A stretch of DNA of 64,000 nt from an uncultured Prevotella sp. Lineage in GTDB: Bacteria > Bacteroidota > Bacteroidia > Bacteroidales > Bacteroidaceae. Made by a program: the position numbers and the translations under genes. Positions 60,501 through 64,000 of this stretch are shown here, in pieces (position 1 is the stretch's first letter; each line of letters opens with the position of its first letter). The stretch covers positions 1-64,000 of the forward strand of contig URDM01000003.1 of assembly GCA_900546575.1 (NCBI GenBank), in the 5' to 3' direction. The notes beneath the pieces were generated by a model. It ran no database searches. It saw nothing but the letters and a program-made list of their open reading frames with translations, and was not told where the DNA came from.

Positions 60501-63500
60501 CAAACGTTGCGTTTACAACCGTTGTCTTGCCGGTAGTGACAAGCGCCGCATTGTTGCCCACCTTTGCGGCTTCTCCGGTTTCGTTCTTGATGTTGCTCTT
60601 GCACGAATCGCTTGCAAACACCGTATTATATATAAGCACCTTGCCCATATTCTGAGCCACAAACATTCCGCTTCCTACATTCTCACGGAATCCGCCGTTG
60701 CGTATCGTGAGCGAGCCTCGGGCATCGTCAACCTGCGCACGCAGTCCGCGACCGTAGTCGTTGCTGAATGTCAATCCCTCGATTGTTACGGGCTTGTGCT
60801 TTGTCATTACGTTGAGCAGACTGCCAGCCTTTAATATCGGCAGCTTGCTCGGAACTATAACGGTCTGCTTGGAGAAGTCCTGCTGAGCCTTGTCACCATG
60901 TCCTTCGCCCGTACATGCGCCCTTTATCGTAACCGATTCGCCCCATTCATCGCTTTCACTTGCATGCAACGAGAAGGCATTGCCGGCATAAAGTGTCGGC
61001 GAGAAGTACTCTCCGCCACGCACATATACGGTACGTTTCTTATATCCGTCGCCCGTACTTACGGCACCATCTGGGTTTGCCATAGCGATGATGGCGCTGC
61101 GCAGGTCGGACGATTGGTTAGCCCAATCGCGTCCGTCGCCGTCGCCTTGCTCGGTATTACCAATGTAAACGCCGATGAGTTTACGGAAGTCTATCTTATA
61201 CTGATACTCATACAGTCCGATGTCGATGGTCTTGTCGGCGAGAGTTCCGTCCTCGTTGAGTCCACCGAGATAACGTGCGTAGTCGGTCCATTGCGTATCG
61301 GAAACAGTGCTATTGCTGTTCATATTCGACTGACGGCGCAACATATAGCGGCTTATACCATAATCGGCAGCGAAATAAGTGCGTATTGTGTCCGACACAA
61401 CTTTATTCCAGAAGTCGTAATAAGATCCGGTCTCATTGTTGAAGTTGCCCGAGTTGTCCTTCTTCAACACTCCGTCGCCGGCATCAGTAAGTATTGAGAT
61501 ACCTGCAGGGTTCCATTGCGACTTGAGGTCGTAGCCATCTACGCCAGCCAATGCGGTCGGTTTGGTAAAGCGCGGACCGTCAATAGCCATGTTGTCGGTG
61601 CTGAGTACTATGTTGTCGTTGGTGAGTGTGCGTACAACGCTGCCGTCTTCGCGCTTCACATCCGTGTAATCGGTCTTCGGATTGAGATTGACAAAGACGT
61701 CGCTGGCTACATGACTCACATTCTTCAAGAACATCTGCTGACTCTTGTCTGCCTTGTTTCCCCATACAACACTGTTGCAAGAGAAGTGCTTACCTTCAAG
61801 AATCTTACCGTTCCAGTACATTCCTGCACCCTTAGTAGCCTTGTTTCGGGCTGCTATTGAGTTCATGAAGTGCATTTCGTGATTAGTGGCATCGTTGCCG
61901 ACATTGAAGTATATGGCTCCACCCATACCGTCGCCTGTACCGTCGAGCGATGGTTCGGCGCTGTTGTTGACGTAGAGCGAGTTGGCAGTATAGAAACTTC
62001 CGTAGGCGTTCTGGTCGTCATAGTTGAAGTGGAGGGCTCCACCCTTGCCTGCTTCCGAACGCATGCGCGAGTCGGCTATAGCTTCGTTGCCTGCAACAAG
62101 CGAACCCAATACAGAGAAATCGGCATCCTTGATGAAGGCGGCACCGCCATGTATGCCTCGATTGTCAATCAGTCGGCAGCGGTTGAGCGTTACGTTTACA
62201 CCATTACTGTATATGCCTCCGCCGTGACCAACTTCGTTCAGTATCTCCTTACCGCTGTCGTCGAAGTCGAGGAACGACGAAGTTGCACCGTGCTGGATGG
62301 TTATTCCGTCGAGAACTATGCCCAGCTGCTGGCGCTTCTTTTTCTTGTCGGCTTCCGCATACGGCTTATCATCGTAGGCATAAACCACGTGATAGGCACG
62401 TTCCGACTCATCGTTGAGCAGGTCGCCGGTAAGAATGGTGAGCGAGTTGAACTCCCACGGTTCAATGATATTGTTCAAGTTGAGGTCGACAAAATACGTT
62501 GACGTGTTCTGCTTGCTGTTGCGTTCGGCAAGAATATCGGTCATCTTGCCGTCGGCAACAAACGTGCCTGCCGGCTTGCCTGGGAAGTCTTCATCGACAA
62601 GTCCCTTGCCTGTGCAGTAGAGTTCCTTACCCGTAAATCCGCCATAGAGCGCCGTGTTGACCGGAATAGAGAACGAACACATACGCATATCGTTGTCGAG
62701 CTTTGTAGAAGTGGTGGTACGTGCCAGCACTGGTACGTAGGTTCCCTTAGCCAGGAGTATCTCGAAGTGGGTGTCGTCAGTAGCCTTTCCGCTTGCACGC
62801 ATCTTGCGGATGTACTCCAGAGCGTTGCCGAGCGAGTTGAACGGAGTGTAGAACGAGCGTCCCACATACTTCTGCTGAATGTCTGCCGACACCTCGTTGC
62901 CGCCGTCGAGCGACACAAACAGTCGGGTGAAGAGTTTGTCGGTAGCAGCCAGGTGTACTGCAAACGCACCAACGGTGAGCTTGTTCTGCAGGTTGCTGAC
63001 AGCAAATTCAACCGAGCGCATATCGTAGGTTGCCACGTCGAAGCGCTTCTTCCACACGTCGAGCATAGTAGCGTTGTCCGCTCCAGCGTGTATAAGCTGC
63101 GAGAAAGGACGCGGAACATACGTGTCGCCCGAACGGAAATAGCGTGTGTTCTCGGATGTCATCGAGATGTTGGGGTGGTTCGACTTGATCTTGAAAGTCT
63201 CGATGAAGCAATCGTTGAAGGGATATTCGCGACCTGTGGCAGCATTCGTTCCATCTACAGAACCGTAGAGCTTGGTGTCCTTAAAGTCCCTGTCGGAAAT
63301 GCCACTCAGGTTCTTGTCGGATGCGGCAAAGTTGCCCCACACCACGCAGTTGGCTGCCATAAGCGCTCCTTCTTCAAAGAATACGCCTCCACCTGTATTC
63401 TCAGCCGTGTTGCGGACGATTGTTGTCGACATGACATAGGCACGGTTGTCGGGTGTACCGTCTTTAGTATCGCCGTTGTCAACATACATACCAGCACCTA

Positions 63501-64000
63501 CACGAGCCTCGTTTTCGTCAATCATAGTGCCGCTCACGATGGCGCCAGGCATAAGATACAGACCTCCGCCACGAACAGCCTTGTTGTGCGATATGACACA
63601 GTTGCGCACATGAGCGTTCTTCGGCACGATGGCAGCACCACCAAAAGCCTTGTGTCCGTCGTTAGTGATTGCCTCGCCGCTGATGATGAAACATCCGTCG
63701 ATAGTGGCACTGCTGCTCACCGCTTCTTGGCTCCACTTCTGCAAATCGTCGGTTGGCCATGAGCCGAATGTTACGGCGTGATGCCCCACAATGCGGTCAA
63801 CGGTAGAGGTGGCAGGCAACTTGGCTACTGCCGACAGAACCGTACGGCTGTTGGCAAGGGTTCCGTCTGTCAGCTTGCGCCATCCGTCCCACACGTTGCG
63901 ATTGTCGTCGTACCAGTTGTAGCCTACCAGTTTTATCTTCTTTATAGTTTCAGTACCAGCGGTTTCGCTTACGGTCTGCTGCTCACCCTCGTAATATCCG
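57520..64000 (-). CDS. Giant secreted beta-helix (polymorphic-membrane-protein-like) adhesin, partial
   Basis: The frame is open from the stop at 57520 to the window edge, so at least 2159 residues are encoded and the N-terminus is missing. An apparent GTG start at 63894 is not real, because the frame continues upstream (ETIKKIKLVGYNWYDDNRN). Many repeated short motifs of right-handed beta-helix proteins appear: NCVISHNKAVRGGGLYLMPG, NTAENTGGGVFFEEGALMAA, SVVWGNKADKSQQMF and GGALHFN. The far C-terminus (DDVRLYLPNGMIANQTRATS ... GVVIVEVVRQGKQVCVRKLK) fits a type A sorting domain for type IX secretion. It is probably a surface adhesin or glycan-interacting protein. The ligand is unknown. Confidence 0.85.
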   Translation of the reverse strand, partial: GYYEGEQQTVSETAGTETIKKIKLVGYNWYDDNRNVWDGWRKLTDGTLANSRTVLSAVAKLPATSTVDRIVGHHAVTFGSWPTDDLQKWSQEAVSSSATIDGCFIISGEAITNDGHKAFGGAAIVPKNAHVRNCVISHNKAVRGGGLYLMPGAIVSGTMIDENEARVGAGMYVDNGDTKDGTPDNRAYVMSTTIVRNTAENTGGGVFFEEGALMAANCVVWGNFAASDKNLSGISDRDFKDTKLYGSVDGTNAATGREYPFNDCFIETFKIKSNHPNISMTSENTRYFRSGDTYVPRPFSQLIHAGADNATMLDVWKKRFDVATYDMRSVEFAVSNLQNKLTVGAFAVHLAATDKLFTRLFVSLDGGNEVSADIQQKYVGRSFYTPFNSLGNALEYIRKMRASGKATDDTHFEILLAKGTYVPVLARTTTSTKLDNDMRMCSFSIPVNTALYGGFTGKELYCTGKGLVDEDFPGKPAGTFVADGKMTDILAERNSKQNTSTYFVDLNLNNIIEPWEFNSLTILTGDLLNDESERAYHVVYAYDDKPYAEADKKKKRQQLGIVLDGITIQHGATSSFLDFDDSGKEILNEVGHGGGIYSNGVNVTLNRCRLIDNRGIHGGAAFIKDADFSVLGSLVAGNEAIADSRMRSEAGKGGALHFNYDDQNAYGSFYTANSLYVNNSAEPSLDGTGDGMGGAIYFNVGNDATNHEMHFMNSIAARNKATKGAGMYWNGKILEGKHFSCNSVVWGNKADKSQQMFLKNVSHVASDVFVNLNPKTDYTDVKREDGSVVRTLTNDNIVLSTDNMAIDGPRFTKPTALAGVDGYDLKSQWNPAGISILTDAGDGVLKKDNSGNFNNETGSYYDFWNKVVSDTIRTYFAADYGISRYMLRRQSNMNSNSTVSDTQWTDYARYLGGLNEDGTLADKTIDIGLYEYQYKIDFRKLIGVYIGNTEQGDGDGRDWANQSSDLRSAIIAMANPDGAVSTGDGYKKRTVYVRGGEYFSPTLYAGNAFSLHASESDEWGESVTIKGACTGEGHGDKAQQDFSKQTVIVPSKLPILKAGSLLNVMTKHKPVTIEGLTFSNDYGRGLRAQVDDARGSLTIRNGGFRENVGSGMFVAQNMGKVLIYNTVFASDSCKSNIKNETGEAAKVGNNAALVTTGKTTVVNATFVENLGPAIASSPTTTEFGEASLNDTRVFNSVSWQNEDNKTDLTQLADGTTEIKPGSIYAPGGVFESDITGIEGSEFARNNKAFAYHYADGKVPNGVVNGPANADAMNGPNFTNPAAKDYTLRPSLFLLDRGSNTHYQKEVLGYDDAKITAANPAIPDTEVELANKRRLVGDAVDVGAYEHDAQLRQILYVTPIASAENTGESWNKSMGDLQSAVDLAGLYSRRNGNDSYVFVDQKVSVDNLKLELDRVHVYGNMNGEKSASDETLDGAKKVVSDLLGKRHGAFESGYSMSKIKNLTIDADAVVDGFDITASAQLRKGLLGGALVECNVSGTGDGVLYNSLVYDSKWEQTAKPSAISQLTVSGVRAVNVSSQGTIENVSTDASNKFSFMPNLLGSYANRAPGWKQGEAVAGNVSVADTISHTRYVPSSLLYCCYQLNDDDNDNLDRWAKTSTQYAAAQMCIDKVGHAYDVLGNKRLRNNLDNGCFETWNVLKDGETTTINAADYPHCPSVMYVRSGRELAIEDGVYPDPGTTYNANAYLAFLLLEHHAGLRSHNNWFGYMRLAVERDFENGQSQYVYMPFIVDHVTNSDRFKAYTYNAKERAKYDYKYNANDGAWNAADRLSYIGLALVPNAGAPTKFTARFYSKQLNEHPKWQITGNNLNVTLQQSNNRSPWSSPADGGAKFTHKENMGWNLFGSPYICSMNYKDMEYPRIAYWLDASGEMQTLNMNLTIDAEQPGHIPPFDAVFTQTATLAESEKFSVAQSTGVSGEAYASTTRMAVAIAPYAATRQASEANASDEFAFQAVPHDEARSDYDMGADGVKWMSGTQPLIYAERNGGRYSLLSALDEEGEVKIGVSVPEAGMYVMQVPEGCDATDYEAVLLKDASTGKAVDLLEGSYTFSATAKGEQNNRFSIAFRKTADADASRIYVSRVAADRIRIVGLQTDDDVRLYLPNGMIANQTRATSDAVTMTAGTQGVVIVEVVRQGKQVCVRKLK

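Noticed and set aside
62767..63762. A 331-codon plus-strand frame
   Set aside because: A shadow of the giant beta-helix gene.
63894..63894. GTG start for the giant protein
   Set aside because: The same frame stays open to the window edge with plausible protein sequence, so the real start lies outside.

Overview
The window looks like a chromosomal segment of a gut or oral Bacteroidales bacterium, most likely Prevotellaceae or Muribaculaceae. The evidence is a SusC/SusD pair, the OstA/SurA/PpiC/GuaB neighbourhood typical of the order, promoters of the Bacteroidetes form TTTG-N19-TAnnTTTG, a thiamin riboswitch driving a TonB receptor plus PnuT-type transporter, GH29 and Ser-type sulfatase genes, and secreted proteins ending in a type IX-like C-terminal sorting domain (NLQGQRV ... 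KGIYI ... K). The exact genus cannot be fixed from the sequence alone. I saw no rRNA, tRNA, IS transposase, phage gene or CRISPR array.

Layout. 0-16 kb: cutC, the TPP-riboswitch operon (TonB receptor and PnuT), asnA, a Zn/Cd P-type ATPase with its own operator, a GH29 fucosidase with a secreted partner, ridA, an S41 protease lipoprotein, a DUF3316-like protein and topoisomerase IV subunit A. 16-22.6 kb: a Ca-type P-ATPase, a secreted Ig-like protein and a 63-aa peptide, then about 1 kb without a long gene. That stretch holds four FNR-type boxes, a leftward promoter, a purine-rich repetitive leader, a 25-codon ORF and a terminator. From 22.6 kb to the end every gene lies on the minus strand: FKBP and glyS; a nine-gene cell-envelope glycan cluster (25-35.7 kb); ompA, mutL and a small membrane protein; OstA, SurA, PpiC and guaB; a sulfatase and SusCD; an ECF sigma and anti-sigma-like set; and a giant beta-helix surface protein that runs off the window.

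The envelope cluster has a polyprenyl-phosphate phosphoribosyltransferase (UbiA family), a HAD phosphatase overlapping it by 4 bp, a GtrA-type small membrane protein, two tandem paralogous multi-spanning proteins that look like GT-C glycosyltransferases, a GT4 enzyme, two acyltransferases and a phosphoethanolamine-transferase-like protein. Together these suggest a lipid-linked pentose donor used to build or decorate a surface glycan.

The most unusual property of the window is its intergenic DNA. Six arrays (29 units) carry a 17-bp palindrome, CAAAAGGAGTCCTTTTG, with variable 5-bp spacers at an exact 22-bp period. Two unrelated palindromes are also repeated at 22 bp. Two families of long hairpin elements (about 226-313 bp and about 115 bp) lie beside five of the six arrays. 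Some elements run into the 3' ends of genes and supply their C-terminal codons, and one hairpin core is flipped between two otherwise collinear copies.
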